Source: Chloroflexota bacterium
Lineage (GTDB): Bacteria; Chloroflexota; Anaerolineae; Anaerolineales; Villigracilaceae
NCBI GenBank assembly: GCA_016866215.1
Contig: VGNE01000002.1
Span: 1 to 64,000, forward strand
Length of the DNA: 64,000 nucleotides
Direction of reading: 5' to 3'
The notes below the pieces were generated by a model. The model was not told the origin of the DNA. It ran no database searches and saw only the letters and a program-made list of their open reading frames with translations. The position numbers were made by a program, and so were the translations under genes. Below, piece by piece: positions 41,002 to 50,412 of this stretch; the first letter of the stretch is position 1; every line of letters begins with the position of its first letter.

Positions 41002-42642
41002 TTATCCAAGCATCACTCCGAAATCGTTCTGGACTTTTTCAGTCCCTTCGGTTTGCGCGATGATTAATTTGTTGACGGCATTGATATAAGCCTTGGCGCT
41101 GGCGACAATGATGTCCATATCTGCGCCGTGACCGCCGTAAACGCGCGAGTATTCAACTTCGCTTTGCGCGTCCATGGTTGATTTTCCGTTATCGCTTTGA
41201 ATGCGGACAGTGACTTCACCGAGCGCGTCAATGCCCGATGTGATGGCGTGGATGTTGAATTCAAGCAAGGTGCATGGAACGTTGATGATCGAATCAATCG
41301 CCTTGTACGTTGCATCCACCGGACCTGTGCCGATCGCGGCGACGGTGTGAATGATTCCATCGGGTCCGCGCAAACGGACAGTGGCTGTGGGCATGCCCAT
41401 CGTGCCGCATGAAACTTGCATACCGCTCAACAAATACACATCGCGCGGACGATAAAACTCATCGGCAATGAGGGCTTCGAGATCAAGGTCGGTGACGGTC
41501 TTCTTGCGGTCAGCGAGCTCCTTGAAACGCGCGAAGGCTTTATCGAGTTCAACTTCATCGAGCGAGTGACCCATCTCAGCGAGACGCGAACGCAGCGCAT
41601 GGCGGCCCGAATGTTTACCCAACACAAGTTTGGATTGATTAACGCCGACATCTTCGGGGCGCATGATCTCATACGTGGTCTGGTGCTTCAACATTCCATC
41701 CTGATGAATGCCCGCTTCATGCGCGAAAGCATTTGAACCCACGATGGCTTTATTCGGCTGGACAATTATGCCCGTGTAATTGCTGACTATCTTGCTAATG
41801 CGCGAAATTTGGGTCGTCTCAATTCCCGTTTCAAGATTGAAAACCGGCTTGCGAGTCTTCAATGTCATCACAACTTCTTCGAGCGATGTATTGCCCGCGC
41901 GTTCGCCGATTCCATTAACCGTCACTTCAGCCTGACGTGCGCCCGCTTGAATGCCCGCCAATGTATTCGCAGTTGCGAGTCCAAGATCGTCATGGCAATG
42001 CACAGAGATCGTGATGCCATCGTGCATGCCTGGTGTGTTCCTGATAATGCCGTCAATCAATTTATAAAATTCATCGGGCGTAGTGTAACCCACCGTATCG
42101 GGAATATTCAACGTGGTTGCGCCAGCCTTGATGGCTTCGCCCAAAACCACATACAAAAATTCCGGGTCAGAGCGCCCCGCATCTTCGGGCGAGAACTCAA
42201 CATCCGCGCACAAAGTCCGCGCGTATGCAACCATTTCCGCAACACGCTGCACAACATCTTCGGGATCCATTTTCAATTTGTGCTTCATGTGAATTTCAGA
42301 AGTCGCAAGGAAAGTATGGATGCGCGGTTTCTGCGCCTCTTTGACGGCTTCCCACGCCTTATCAATATCGGATTTATTCGCGCGCGCCAATCCCGTGATG
42401 ATGGGGACTCGCATTTCTTTATCCGCGCCGACAGTTGGCTGCCCAACTTCGACAGCAATTCGTCTGACGGCTTCCAAATCGTCTGGCGAGGCGGCAGGGA
42501 ATCCCGCTTCGATAATATCCACGCCGAGGCGCGCGAGATGATGCGCCAATTCCAACTTCTCAGCAGAAGTCATCGTCGCGCCAGGGGACTGTTCCCCGTC
42601 GCGTAGGGTGGTGTCGAATATTTTTACATAATTATTTGGCAT
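41002..42642 (-). CDS. leuA: 2-isopropylmalate synthase
   Basis: The ATG at 42642 ([18 protein letters not shown]) is chosen because GGAG lies 7 bases upstream and the longer frame adds unlikely residues. The 546-residue product condenses 2-ketoisovalerate with acetyl-CoA. It has [31 protein letters not shown], the metal site [21 protein letters not shown] (in parts, about 201-221) and [15 protein letters not shown]-terminal leucine-binding LeuA dimer domain (about 400-535) is present, so feedback inhibition is likely. Confidence 0.95.
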   Translation of the reverse strand: MPNNYVKIFDTTLRDGEQSPGATMTSAEKLELAHHLARLGVDIIEAGFPAASPDDLEAVRRIAVEVGQPTVGADKEMRVPIITGLARANKSDIDKAWEAVKEAQKPRIHTFLATSEIHMKHKLKMDPEDVVQRVAEMVAYARTLCADVEFSPEDAGRSDPEFLYVVLGEAIKAGATTLNIPDTVGYTTPDEFYKLIDGIIRNTPGMHDGITISVHCHDDLGLATANTLAGIQAGARQAEVTVNGIGERAGNTSLEEVVMTLKTRKPVFNLETGIETTQISRISKIVSNYTGIIVQPNKAIVGSNAFAHEAGIHQDGMLKHQTTYEIMRPEDVGVNQSKLVLGKHSGRHALRSRLAEMGHSLDEVELDKAFARFKELADRKKTVTDLDLEALIADEFYRPRDVYLLSGMQVSCGTMGMPTATVRLRGPDGIIHTVAAIGTGPVDATYKAIDSIINVPCTLLEFNIHAITSGIDALGEVTVRIQSDNGKSTMDAQSEVEYSRVYGGHGADMDIIVASAKAYINAVNKLIIAQTEGTEKVQNDFGVMLG

Positions 42643-42659
42643 AGAATTCTCCGTTCGGA

Positions 42660-42874
42660 GTAGACAGGTACACATGTAAACACGTAGGCAGGTGATACTT
42701 GCTTCGGCAAAAGAATCTTGCGCCCTGTTACCCGCACAATGATGGTATCGCGCGTATGCGGGTTGTCTTGCGCCCTGTTGCCCGCACGGGGATGAATCCC
42801 CGTGCTATTTTTACGAAGCCCCGTAAACGGGACTCGAACCTGTTTACCTGTCTACTTGTTTCCTTGTCTACTTT
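42660..42874. repeat. Repeat-filled gap between ilvC and leuA
   Basis: Octamer repeats flank this gap (about 42660-42692 and 42840-42872). Inside are two 22-base direct repeats, TCTTGCGCCCTGTT(A/G)CCCGCAC, at 42716-42737 and 42766-42787. Two hairpins, CACGGGG/CCCCGTG (about 42786-42803) and CCCCGT/ACGGG (about 42819-42832), follow. No gene is seen. Confidence 0.65.
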
Positions 42875-43926
42875 TCTTTCTTCCAATTCTCAGGTCGCAA
42901 CGATCTAACTGCCGCGCCTGCGCGCCACATTTCAGAATCACGAATTGCAGCAAGTTCTACTTCGAGTTTCGCACGATAATCAGGCTGGCTGTTGGCTTCA
43001 AGAGTAATACGGGCTTCGTTGCCAGTGACCACGGATTCATAGAGCGCGTCAAACACGGGAGCCACCGCATCGCGGAAGCGTGGATGCCAATCCAATGCGC
43101 CGCGTTGAGCAGTGGTGGAGCAGTTGGCGTACATGAAGTCCATGCCGTTTTCACCGACGAGGCGAATCAAGGATTGCGTGAGTTCTTCGACAGTTTCGTT
43201 GAAGGCTTCGGATGGAGAATGTCCATGCTTGCGGAGTACGTTGTATTGCGCTTCCATCACACCAGACAATGCACCGATGAGAACGCCGCGTTCACCTGTC
43301 AGGTCGCTGTACACTTCGTTCTTGAAAGTTGTCGGGAACAAGTAGCCAGCGCCGATGGCAATACCCAAAGCAATCGCGCGTTCATTTGCGCGCCCCGTGT
43401 GATCCTGGTGGACGGTGTAACTGGCGTTGATTCCGCTGCCCGCCAAAAAGTTGCGGCGGACACTTGTGCCAGAACCCTTCGGCGCGACGAGAGCCACATC
43501 CACGTGCGGAGGAGGAATCACACCCGTATCATCTTTGAATGTGACAGAGAATCCATGCGAGAAATACAGCATGTCACCTTCGTTCAAACATTCCACGAGC
43601 TTCGACCACTGCGAGCGTTGACCTGCGTCAGATAATAAATATTGAACGACAGTTCCCTTTTCTGCAGCTTCTTCAACATTGAATAATGTCTTGCCTGGAA
43701 CCCAGCCGTCTGCAACAGCCTTATCCCAATTTTTCGTACCTTCGCGCTGACCGACGATCACGTTGATCCCGTTGTCGCGCATATTCATCGCCTGCGCAGG
43801 ACCCTGCACGCCGTAGCCAAGCACTGCCACAACTTCATTCTTCAAAACTTCACGCGCCTTCTCAAGCGGAAATTCGTCGCGTGTTACCACATCTTCAACT
43901 GTGCCGCCAAAATTGATCTTTGCCAT
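42868..43926 (-). CDS. ilvC: Ketol-acid reductoisomerase
   Basis: A 352-residue enzyme that isomerises and reduces acetolactate or acetohydroxybutyrate. The Rossmann motif is VAVLGYGVQGPAQAMNMRDNG (in parts, about 33-53). Later blocks are FSHGFSVTF, VALVAPKGSGTSVRRNFLAG and the metal-binding SDLTGERGVLIGALSGVMEAQ (Asp and Glu pair, about 208-228). A single C-terminal knotted domain makes it class I-like. AAGGAG lies 9 bases before the ATG. Confidence 0.95.
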   Translation of the reverse strand: MAKINFGGTVEDVVTRDEFPLEKAREVLKNEVVAVLGYGVQGPAQAMNMRDNGINVIVGQREGTKNWDKAVADGWVPGKTLFNVEEAAEKGTVVQYLLSDAGQRSQWSKLVECLNEGDMLYFSHGFSVTFKDDTGVIPPPHVDVALVAPKGSGTSVRRNFLAGSGINASYTVHQDHTGRANERAIALGIAIGAGYLFPTTFKNEVYSDLTGERGVLIGALSGVMEAQYNVLRKHGHSPSEAFNETVEELTQSLIRLVGENGMDFMYANCSTTAQRGALDWHPRFRDAVAPVFDALYESVVTGNEARITLEANSQPDYRAKLEVELAAIRDSEMWRAGAAVRSLRPENWKKEK

Positions 43927-43952
43927 GATTGCTGTTCTCCTTAAAAGTTTTT

Positions 43953-44015
43953 TGTGTGTTGCGTGTTGCGTGTTGCGTGAGCATAATCAAGGGAACGGAA
44001 CACGCAACACGTTTT
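43953..44015. repeat. GTGTTGC heptamer repeats with an inverted end
   Basis: Three and a half GTGTTGC units (about 43954-43979) face an inverted ACACGCAACACG (about 43999-44011). The transcript could fold into a hairpin between ilvN and ilvC. Confidence 0.6.
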
Positions 44016-44052
44016 TTTTCATCCTTCATCCTTCCTCATTCATCCTTGCTCT

Positions 44053-44613
44053 TCACGGCGCCATCTCTGCCAACTCTTCCAAATCCTCATACCGATTGCC
44101 CGTTACCCCAGGCACACGGCGGACTCCATCATTCACACCGCGAGTCATCGCCACCTGACCGGTACGCACCATTTCCACAATCCCCAGTGGACGTAACAAC
44201 TCGATCATGCCTTCGATCTTATCCTCCGTGCCAGTGATCTCGACGATAACCGAATCAGCCGCCACATCCACGATATGGGCGCGGAATATTTCAGCGAGAC
44301 CATTAACTTCAGCGCGTTTTTCGGGTCCGACCTTTATTTTGATCAGAGCCAGGTCACGGGTCACCGAAGGTTGACGCGTCACGTCCTGCACGTCAATCAC
44401 GTTGACCAGTTTATATAGATTCGCTTCGATCTTGTGCGCGTCCATATCGCCGTTGGGACAATCCACCACCACGGTCATGCGCGAAACTTCAGGGTCTTCC
44501 GTCCGCCCCACTGCGAGCGACTCAATATTGAAATTGCGGCGGCGAAACAGAGAAGCGACGCGGTTCAATACACCAGGTCTATTTTCTACTAATGCAATGA
44601 AAGTGTAGTTCAT
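44053..44613 (-). CDS. ilvN: Acetolactate synthase small (regulatory) subunit
   Basis: The ATG at 44613 (MNYTFIALVENRPGVLNRVA) is selected because GGAG lies 6 bases upstream and it matches the ACT-domain start. The open frame further upstream runs through a palindromic repeat. The 186-residue product has an N-terminal ACT domain (1-80) that binds valine, then the ALS_ss_C domain with DLALIKIKVGPEKRAEVNGL. It activates and confers feedback control on IlvB. Confidence 0.94.
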   Translation of the reverse strand: MNYTFIALVENRPGVLNRVASLFRRRNFNIESLAVGRTEDPEVSRMTVVVDCPNGDMDAHKIEANLYKLVNVIDVQDVTRQPSVTRDLALIKIKVGPEKRAEVNGLAEIFRAHIVDVAADSVIVEITGTEDKIEGMIELLRPLGIVEMVRTGQVAMTRGVNDGVRRVPGVTGNRYEDLEELAEMAP

Positions 44614-44629
44614 TCTTACTCCTTGTATC

Positions 44630-44715
44630 GTCATTGCGAGGGCGCTAGCCCGAAGCAATCCCCAACACGTTGAAGGAGATTGCTTCGTCGGGAAGAGCAT
44701 CCTCCTCGCAACGAC
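44630..44715. repeat. Palindromic intergenic repeat between ilvB and ilvN
   Basis: Outer arms GTCATTGCGAGG (44630-44641) and CCTCGCAACGAC (44704-44715) pair at 11 of 12 positions. Inner arms CGAAGCAATC and GATTGCTTCG also pair. The family GTCATTGCGAGG...GAAGCAATC is a widely dispersed bacterial palindrome type. It separates the two acetolactate synthase subunit genes. Confidence 0.8.
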
Positions 44716-44719
44716 ATGA

Positions 44720-46402
44720 TTATCTTGCAGGCCTCTGTAACATCTGATCCAAGGCCGCGCCTGCGGGAACCATCGGGTAGACGGCTTCCTCCTGCTCCAC
44801 GCGGAATTCGATCACGGTGGGACCTTGAATACTGCGCGCCCAGGCAATCGCTTCATCCACTTCTTCGCGCTTGGTCACGCGCCTTGCTGGGACACCGTGC
44901 GCTTCGGCGAGTTTCACAAAATCTGGCGAGAGCATGTTCACGGCAGAGTAACGCTTCTCGAAGAAGAACTCCTGCCACTGACGCACCATGCCGAGAAAAC
45001 TGTTATTCATGATCGCCACTTTTACATTCGCGCCTTCCTGCACGGCAGTCGTCAACTCTGCGGCAGTCATCTGGAAACCGCCGTCGCCCGCCACAGCCCA
45101 TACTTCCTGAGTCTTGTCTGCGAACCACGCGCCAATCGCGGCGGGCAAACCAAAGCCCATCGTCCCCGCGCCGCCCGAAGTCAGCCAGCGATTCGGTTTA
45201 TCCAGTTGATAATATTGCGCTGTCCACATCTGGTGTTGACCGACATCCGTCGTCACAATCGCGCCGCCGCCTGTGGCTTTCCAAATATCGGCGATGAGAT
45301 GAGGCACATACAACTTGCCATCATCTTCCCAATTCATAATGCTGCGCGTATCGGCTTCCGATTTCCATTCGTTGATCTGCTTCTTCCATTCTTCGTGATC
45401 GTATTCATCCACCATTGGAATCAGGTCACTCAACACCGTTTTCAAATCACCCACGAGCGGAACATCCACAGACACGTTTTTATGCACTTCCGACGGATCA
45501 ATTTCAATATGGATTTTCTTCGCGTGCGGCGCGTAGGTTTTCAACGTGCCAGTCACGCGGTCATCGAAGCGCATTCCAAAAGCAAGGATCAAATCCGAAT
45601 TTTGAATCGCCATGTTGGTGTGGACTTCACCGTGCATACCCATCATCCCCAAACTTAATTCATGCGAAGCGGGGAACGCGCCGAGTCCGAGCAAGGTGCT
45701 TGCCACGGGCGTTTGAGTCTTCACCGCGAATTGCATGAGCGCTTCCTCGGCTTTGGACATCAACACGCCATGTCCGCACAAAATGATCGGACGCTGCGCT
45801 TTCTCGATCAACTTGACCGCGCGCTCCAGTGAATCCTTCGGCGCATGATCCACAGGTTGATAACCTGGTAGTTTCACAGTTTCAGGATAAATAAATTCAG
45901 TCTGTTCCACCTGCGCGTTTTTGCAAATATCAATCAACACAGGACCAGGTCTGCCGCTGCGCGCAATGGTTAATGCCTCGCGCACAACTTCGGCAATTTC
46001 ATCGGCGCGCGTCACAAGGTAATTATGTTTTGTGATCGGCAATGTAATACCCGTCACATCCACTTCCTGAAACGCATCGCCGCCGATCAGGTGCGCGGCG
46101 ACCTGTCCCGTAACAAAAACTACCGGCACAGAATCCATCATCGCCGTGGCAATGCCCGTCACCAAATTCGTCGCGCCAGGTCCCGATGTCCCCATCGCCA
46201 TCCCCACCTTGCCCGAAGCGCGCGCGTACCCATCCGCCATGTGCGCCCCGCCCTGCTCATGCCGCACCAACACATGATGGATGGGATAACTCAACATCGC
46301 ATCATAGATCGGCATATTCGCCCCGCCAGGGTAGCCGAAGACCACCTCCACGCCTTCGCGCACCACACACTCCCACATAATTTCCGCGCCAGTTTTTTTC
46401 AT
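44720..46402 (-). CDS. ilvB: Acetolactate synthase large (catalytic) subunit
   Basis: A 560-residue thiamine diphosphate and FAD enzyme forming acetolactate or acetohydroxybutyrate. The N-terminal domain has VFGYPGGANMPIYDAM with VRHEQGGAHMADGYARASGK (catalytic Glu in the first helix). The central domain carries GMRFDDRVTG. The C-terminal ThDP motif begins VAGDGGFQMTAAEL and ends IMNN (about 432-460). GGAG precedes the ATG. It pairs with IlvN encoded just downstream. Confidence 0.95.
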   Translation of the reverse strand: MKKTGAEIMWECVVREGVEVVFGYPGGANMPIYDAMLSYPIHHVLVRHEQGGAHMADGYARASGKVGMAMGTSGPGATNLVTGIATAMMDSVPVVFVTGQVAAHLIGGDAFQEVDVTGITLPITKHNYLVTRADEIAEVVREALTIARSGRPGPVLIDICKNAQVEQTEFIYPETVKLPGYQPVDHAPKDSLERAVKLIEKAQRPIILCGHGVLMSKAEEALMQFAVKTQTPVASTLLGLGAFPASHELSLGMMGMHGEVHTNMAIQNSDLILAFGMRFDDRVTGTLKTYAPHAKKIHIEIDPSEVHKNVSVDVPLVGDLKTVLSDLIPMVDEYDHEEWKKQINEWKSEADTRSIMNWEDDGKLYVPHLIADIWKATGGGAIVTTDVGQHQMWTAQYYQLDKPNRWLTSGGAGTMGFGLPAAIGAWFADKTQEVWAVAGDGGFQMTAAELTTAVQEGANVKVAIMNNSFLGMVRQWQEFFFEKRYSAVNMLSPDFVKLAEAHGVPARRVTKREEVDEAIAWARSIQGPTVIEFRVEQEEAVYPMVPAGAALDQMLQRPAR

Positions 46403-46432
46403 TCGCTCTCCTTCATCCGTTTTTAAATCCGT

Positions 46433-48112
46433 TCATCCGTTCATATCCGTTGTCAACACTGCGCCCGTATCCGCGCTCGTCACAAAATACGAATAACGTT
46501 TCAACCATTTGGACGTGGTTGTGGATTTGAACAGAGGCAGCGCACTCAGCCGACTTTGAATCTCCGCGCCACTCAACTTAACGTTGAGGCTGCGTGCCAC
46601 CAAATCAATTTGGACTACATCCCCAGCCTTGATCGCCCCAATCGGACCACCCGCAGCAGCTTCCGGCGACACATGCCCAATGCACGCCCCGCGAGTCCCG
46701 CCGCTAAAACGTCCATCGGTGATGAGCGCGACTTTATCGCCGAGTCCCTGCCCCATAATTGCGGCAGTCGGCGACAGCATCTCCTGCATCCCAGGTCCGC
46801 CCTTGGGGCCTTCATAGCGCACAACAACACAATCGCCCGCTTTCACTTTTCCAGCGAGAATTCCAGCCATCGCTTCATCTTGTGATTCAAAGATAACCGC
46901 AGGACCTTCAAACTTCATCATGGACTCACTCACGCCGCCCGCTTTCACAACCGATCCTTTGGGAGCGAGATTGCCAAACAAAATAGATAAGCCGCCGCGC
47001 TTGGAATAAGCATTCTCATATTTATGAATAACTTCTTCATCTTTGATATCGCAGCCTTGAATCGATTCCCCCAAGGTCTTGCCAGTTACAGTTATGCGGT
47101 CAAAATGCAACATGCCAGTTCCCCGTTGGACTTCGTTCAAGATGGCAGGGATTCCGCCCGCGCGATGGACATCTTCCATGTGCCATTTGCCCGCTGGACT
47201 CACTTTGCAGATATGAGGCACTTTATCGGCGACTGAATTGATTCGGCTCAGCGGATAGTCCACGTTCGCTTCGTTTGCCAACGCCAAAGTGTGAAGCACC
47301 GTATTCGATGAACCGCCCATCGCCATGTCCAGTGCGAACGCGTCGTCTATCGCATCGGCGGTGACAATGTCACGCGGCTTGATATCGCGTTCGATCAAGG
47401 TCATCACTTGCGCGGCGGCTTGCCTTGCCAAATCTTCGCGCTCAGGAGTCTTCGCTAAGGCAGAGCCGTTATAAGGTAATGCCAGACCGAGCACTTCCAT
47501 CAAACAGTTCATCGAGTTGGCGGTGAACATACCAGAGCATGATCCGCACGAAGGACAGGCAAATTTTTCAAGAATAGATAATCGCTTTTCATCAATTTTC
47601 CCCGCTGAAAATGCGCCGACGCCTTCAAAGACGGAGATCAAGTCAATCGTCTCGCCATCGGGAGTCATGCCCGCTTTCATTGCTCCACCTGAAACAAAAA
47701 TGGTCGGCACGTTGACGCGCATCGCAGCCAGCAACATGCCAGGCACGATCTTGTCGCAGTTGGGGATGCAGACCATGGCGTCAAATCTATGAGCTTCGAT
47801 CATGGTCTCGACGCAGTCAGCAATCAGTTCACGAGAGGGAAGCGAATACTTCATCCCCGCATGACCCATCGCGATACCATCATCCACGCCGATGGTGTTG
47901 AATTCAAACGGCACACCACCCGCCGCGCGGACAGCGTCCTTTACCAGTTTGCCAAACTCCTGCAAATGCACATGCCCGGGGACAACATCCACATAAGAAT
48001 TAACAATGGCGACAAATGGCTTGTTGAAATCATCGTCCTGCAAACCTGTGGCGCGTAACAATGCACGGTGCGGCGCTTTTTCATAACCCTTTTTTACTGT
48101 GTCTGAACGCAT
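46433..48112 (-). CDS. ilvD: Dihydroxy-acid dehydratase
   Basis: The ATG at 48112 ([20 protein letters not shown]) is chosen for its AAAGGAGCAAC ribosome site and the family's normal N-terminus. The longer frame reads through repeat sequence. The 559-residue iron-sulfur enzyme has [15 protein letters not shown] (about 94-108), [19 protein letters not shown] (in the cluster region, about 166-184), and [20 protein letters not shown] near the C-terminus. It is the first structural gene of the superoperon, 111 bases after the attenuator terminator. Confidence 0.95.
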   Translation of the reverse strand: MRSDTVKKGYEKAPHRALLRATGLQDDDFNKPFVAIVNSYVDVVPGHVHLQEFGKLVKDAVRAAGGVPFEFNTIGVDDGIAMGHAGMKYSLPSRELIADCVETMIEAHRFDAMVCIPNCDKIVPGMLLAAMRVNVPTIFVSGGAMKAGMTPDGETIDLISVFEGVGAFSAGKIDEKRLSILEKFACPSCGSCSGMFTANSMNCLMEVLGLALPYNGSALAKTPEREDLARQAAAQVMTLIERDIKPRDIVTADAIDDAFALDMAMGGSSNTVLHTLALANEANVDYPLSRINSVADKVPHICKVSPAGKWHMEDVHRAGGIPAILNEVQRGTGMLHFDRITVTGKTLGESIQGCDIKDEEVIHKYENAYSKRGGLSILFGNLAPKGSVVKAGGVSESMMKFEGPAVIFESQDEAMAGILAGKVKAGDCVVVRYEGPKGGPGMQEMLSPTAAIMGQGLGDKVALITDGRFSGGTRGACIGHVSPEAAAGGPIGAIKAGDVVQIDLVARSLNVKLSGAEIQSRLSALPLFKSTTTSKWLKRYSYFVTSADTGAVLTTDMNG

Positions 48113-48222
48113 GTTGCTCCTTTGATGGCTGACCATAGACCATGGACGGTAGACGATGGATGGTGGTTGGGTTACGGTCGGTGGTCTATCGTCCACCGTC
48201 AGTTCTTAATTGATATAAAAAA

Positions 48223-48250
48223 AGAGCCGCCCGTGGTTAGGGCGGCTCTT
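48223..48250 (-). terminator. Attenuator terminator upstream of ilvD
   Basis: Read on the minus strand, AAGAGCCGCC pairs perfectly with GGCGGCTCTT over an 8-base loop (TAACCACG), and a run of T follows. It lies between the leader peptide ORF and ilvD. Its 5' arm and loop can instead pair with the leader segment at 48290-48301. Confidence 0.85.
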
Positions 48251-48270
48251 CGTACTACTTACGCAGTGAT

Positions 48271-48375
48271 TTACTTTACTCTCACCGTTGCCATCCTAAC
48301 CGAAAATTGATCCTTAATAATAAGGACCGCAAGGACGACGACAATAAGGGAGAGGCTGAACAAAGATATATTCAT
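48271..48375 (-). CDS. ilv leader peptide
   Basis: A 34-residue ORF, ATG at 48375 and TAA at 48273-48271. Residues 8-20 read LSLIVVVLAVLII, so 11 of 13 residues are Leu, Ile or Val. It lies between a strong promoter and an intrinsic terminator, ahead of ilvD. Ribosome stalling on Ile/Val/Leu codons would control the terminator, as in classical ilv attenuation. No strong Shine-Dalgarno is seen before the ATG. It is too short for ordinary gene calling. Confidence 0.8.
   Translation of the reverse strand: MNISLFSLSLIVVVLAVLIIKDQFSVRMATVRVK
48290..48301 (-). promoter_or_regulatory. Antiterminator strand within the leader ORF
   Basis: On the minus strand GGTTAGGATGGC can pair with GCCGCCTAACC, which is the terminator's 5' arm and loop. 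There are 7 continuous pairs (GGTTAGG/CCTAACC) and 3 more after a small internal loop. It lies downstream of the Ile-Ile codons, so a stalled ribosome would leave it free. Confidence 0.7.
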
Positions 48376-48396
48376 GGGCTGTAGGTATTTCGCCCG

Positions 48397-48424
48397 ATTA
48401 TAGGCAGAATTTGAAATAAGTCAA
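48397..48424 (-). promoter_or_regulatory. Promoter of the ilv/leu superoperon
   Basis: On the minus strand TTGACT (48424-48419) and a perfect TATAAT (48402-48397) are 16 bases apart. Transcription would start near 48390, about 15 bases before the leader peptide ATG. Confidence 0.85.
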
Positions 48425-48717
48425 GGGAATTTGTGATTCTCATGATGTCATTGCGAGTATATTCATAGTGGGAATTGCTGAATGGATTGCGTTGGATGTG
48501 TGCACGCAAAACATGTCAGAGGATAGTTCCCTGCGCTGTCACTTCGACAGGGTTTCGACAAGCTCAACCTACCAGCTCAGTACAAGCCTCGGCACAGGAT
48601 TTACTCGATGAACGCCGCCGACAGGGTGCTTCGCGAAGGACGGCGGCTTGAGCCTATTTACCAACATACTTTGAGCGCCCCCAGTTGGATTCGGTTAAGT
48701 ATAACAACCTGACAAAA
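48425..48717. other. Gene-free gap with dispersed repeat pieces
   Basis: No gene is seen. At about 48541-48593 lie the two halves of the ACTTCGACAGG...CTCAGTACAAGC repeat, split by about 29 bases that include a second TTTCGACAAGCTCAACC. At about 48614-48652 the arms GCCGCC and GGCGGC flank a hairpin. The rest looks non-coding. Confidence 0.55.
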
Positions 48718-49311
48718 TCAATACTTCAGATATATATACTTCTTCCTCGGATTGATCCCCACCCTCCCTTCGAAATAGCTCTTGATCGCTTTTATGTCTG
48801 CATCCATATTTTCTGTTGGGTGAAATACCTGTCCAACATGCACGGTTTTCTTTGCGCCATCCACAACCGCCATCACTACGGGAATCCCTGCTTTTTTGGC
48901 GATGTGATAAAAGCCCATCTTCCATTCACTGACATAATGCCGCGTGCCTTCGGGGGTGATGGTCAAAATGAATTTGTCTGATTTTTCGCAGGCATCCACC
49001 ATTTGATCAACGAGTCCTTGCGACTTTTTACGGTCCACGGGAATGCCGCCGCACCAATAGAAGAACCAGCCGATCGGGCTGCGGAACAACTCCGCTTTGC
49101 CCATAAAGCCGACGTTGGCCCGCAGGTGGAAGATGATGCCGAGGAACAGTACGAAATCCCAGTTGGAGGTGTGCGGCGCGCCGATCAATATATATTTTGG
49201 CAGGTCGGGCAATTTTCCCTCCACACGCCAACCGACCATGCGCAGAATCAAATTTGCCATCACGCGTAGAAATATGCTGAGAATGGGAGTGTTGAAAATA
49301 GTGGTCTTCAA
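48718..49311 (-). CDS. 1-acyl-glycerol-3-phosphate acyltransferase-like protein
   Basis: A 197-residue PlsC-family protein starting at TTG with GAGG 8 bases upstream. The catalytic HX4D is HTSNWD (His47, Asp52). The glycerophosphate-binding region is GIPVDRKKSQGLVDQM (about 93-108), then ITPEGTRHYVSEWKMGFYHI (about 117-136). These small acyltransferases act on lysophospholipid or related lipids at the membrane; the exact acceptor is unknown. It is divergent from the sulfotransferase gene. Confidence 0.88.
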   Translation of the reverse strand: MKTTIFNTPILSIFLRVMANLILRMVGWRVEGKLPDLPKYILIGAPHTSNWDFVLFLGIIFHLRANVGFMGKAELFRSPIGWFFYWCGGIPVDRKKSQGLVDQMVDACEKSDKFILTITPEGTRHYVSEWKMGFYHIAKKAGIPVVMAVVDGAKKTVHVGQVFHPTENMDADIKAIKSYFEGRVGINPRKKYIYLKY

Positions 49312-49376
49312 TTTTTTGTCCTCAACTTATTTAACCCTCAAATTTCGTTTGCGTCTCTCAAATTGGAGCGCGGATT

Positions 49377-49448
49377 GGGGATTGCGGACTATTGACTTCG
49401 ACACGGTGAGCGAGAGACGAACCGTCAGCACAAGCGTCCGCAATCCCC
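49377..49448. repeat. Long hairpin with an embedded repeat in its loop
   Basis: GGGGATTGCGGAC (49377-49389) and GTCCGCAATCCCC (49436-49448) pair perfectly over 13 bases. The 46-base loop holds ACTTCGACACGGT...ACCGTCAGCACAAGC, a variant of the dispersed ACTTCGACAGG/CTCAGTACAAGC repeat. Outer TCTCAA (49356-49361) and TTGAGA (49455-49460) extend the symmetry. It lies between divergent genes. Confidence 0.7.
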
Positions 49449-49482
49449 TTAAACTTGAGACAATCTGTGGTTAAATACCTGC

Positions 49483-50340
49483 ATGGCTTTGAAATCATAC
49501 CTCCGCGCTATTATTTATGAAACAGAAAAACAGATACAAAGTGTCCGCTTTGCATCTGTGCCCAGCCCGCAAAATGACTGGCCAATTCTACTCGGCATTT
49601 CCTTTCCCAAAAGCGGCACGCATCTGCTCGACCAAATTCTACTCGGCTTTTCAAAAGTCGCGCCATTCTCAAAACGACTGCATTCTTTTTATGCCGAGTA
49701 CGAAGGCGAAAGTGGGCTCAAACGCAGTTCTGATCAAGCGCTCGCCTGGCTTGATGTGCTCCGTCCGCGTGATGTGGCTTCAGCGCACCTCTTTGCACGG
49801 CCGGATGCTATCAAGCGTGTGTGCTCGCCTGCCTTCACCCCCTATTTTATTTATCGCGATCCGCGCGATGTGGTCGTCTCTCATGTTTTTTACGTCACCC
49901 AAATGGAAACGCGTCACGTGCATCACGCTTATTATCTGTCGCTTCCCGATTTCAATGCGCGGCTCAATGTCAGTATTTTGGGGCTTCCTGATTCCGATGC
50001 GGAATTTCCAGATATTGCAGGGCGCTTCGCACCTTATCTTGATTGGCTCGATCATCCTGAAGTAATGGCGATTCATTTTGAGGATTTGATATTGGACCGC
50101 GCCGCCGCATTGACCCGCATCATGTGCCATTTTCTCGCCCGCATTCCGCTTCCTACGAACCGACAGTTGATTCTAAATTCCCTCGAAACGTCCATCAACC
50201 CGAAAAAGTCCCCGACCTTCCGCTCAGGCAAGACAGGCGAATGGAGGAAATATTTCACCGATGAACACAAGAAAATATTCAAGGATGTGGCGGGGGATTT
50301 GTTGGTGAGGCTGGGGTATGAGAAGGAAAACGATTGGTAG
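49483..50340 (+). CDS. Sulfotransferase-family protein
   Basis: A 285-residue P-loop sulfotransferase. The 5'-phosphosulfate loop is SFPKSGTHLLDQIL (about 40-53). The 3'-phosphate motif is FIYRDPRDVVVSHVFYV (about 123-139). The C-terminus has the GKTGEWRKYFTDEH substrate-gate block (about 249-262). It would transfer sulfate from PAPS to an unknown, perhaps glycan or lipid, acceptor. A GT2 gene follows 73 bases later, consistent with surface polysaccharide modification. Confidence 0.85.
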   Translation: MALKSYLRAIIYETEKQIQSVRFASVPSPQNDWPILLGISFPKSGTHLLDQILLGFSKVAPFSKRLHSFYAEYEGESGLKRSSDQALAWLDVLRPRDVASAHLFARPDAIKRVCSPAFTPYFIYRDPRDVVVSHVFYVTQMETRHVHHAYYLSLPDFNARLNVSILGLPDSDAEFPDIAGRFAPYLDWLDHPEVMAIHFEDLILDRAAALTRIMCHFLARIPLPTNRQLILNSLETSINPKKSPTFRSGKTGEWRKYFTDEHKKIFKDVAGDLLVRLGYEKENDW

Positions 50341-50406
50341 ATAGGTAAACAGGTACACAGGTAAACAAGATCCGTGTCTACGTGTCTACGTATTTACCTG
50401 TATACT
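50341..50406. repeat. Octamer tandem repeats before the GT2 gene
   Basis: Units such as AACAGGTA, CACAGGTA (about 50346-50366) and then TCCGTGTC, TACGTGTC, TACCTGTA (about 50371-50404) form two inverted blocks with an 8-base period. The transcript could fold. No Shine-Dalgarno is seen before the next ATG. Confidence 0.6.
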
Positions 50407-50412
50407 TCCCCC

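Noticed and set aside
42818-42842. tRNA-like GGTTCGAGTCCC on the minus strand
   Set aside because: No acceptor, D or anticodon arm can be built around it; it is part of a hairpin repeat in the ilvC-leuA gap.
48425-48717. Possible CRISPR or phage attachment site in the repeat-rich gap
   Set aside because: The repeats are few, unevenly spaced and belong to the dispersed ACTTCGACAGG family; no cas or integrase gene is near.
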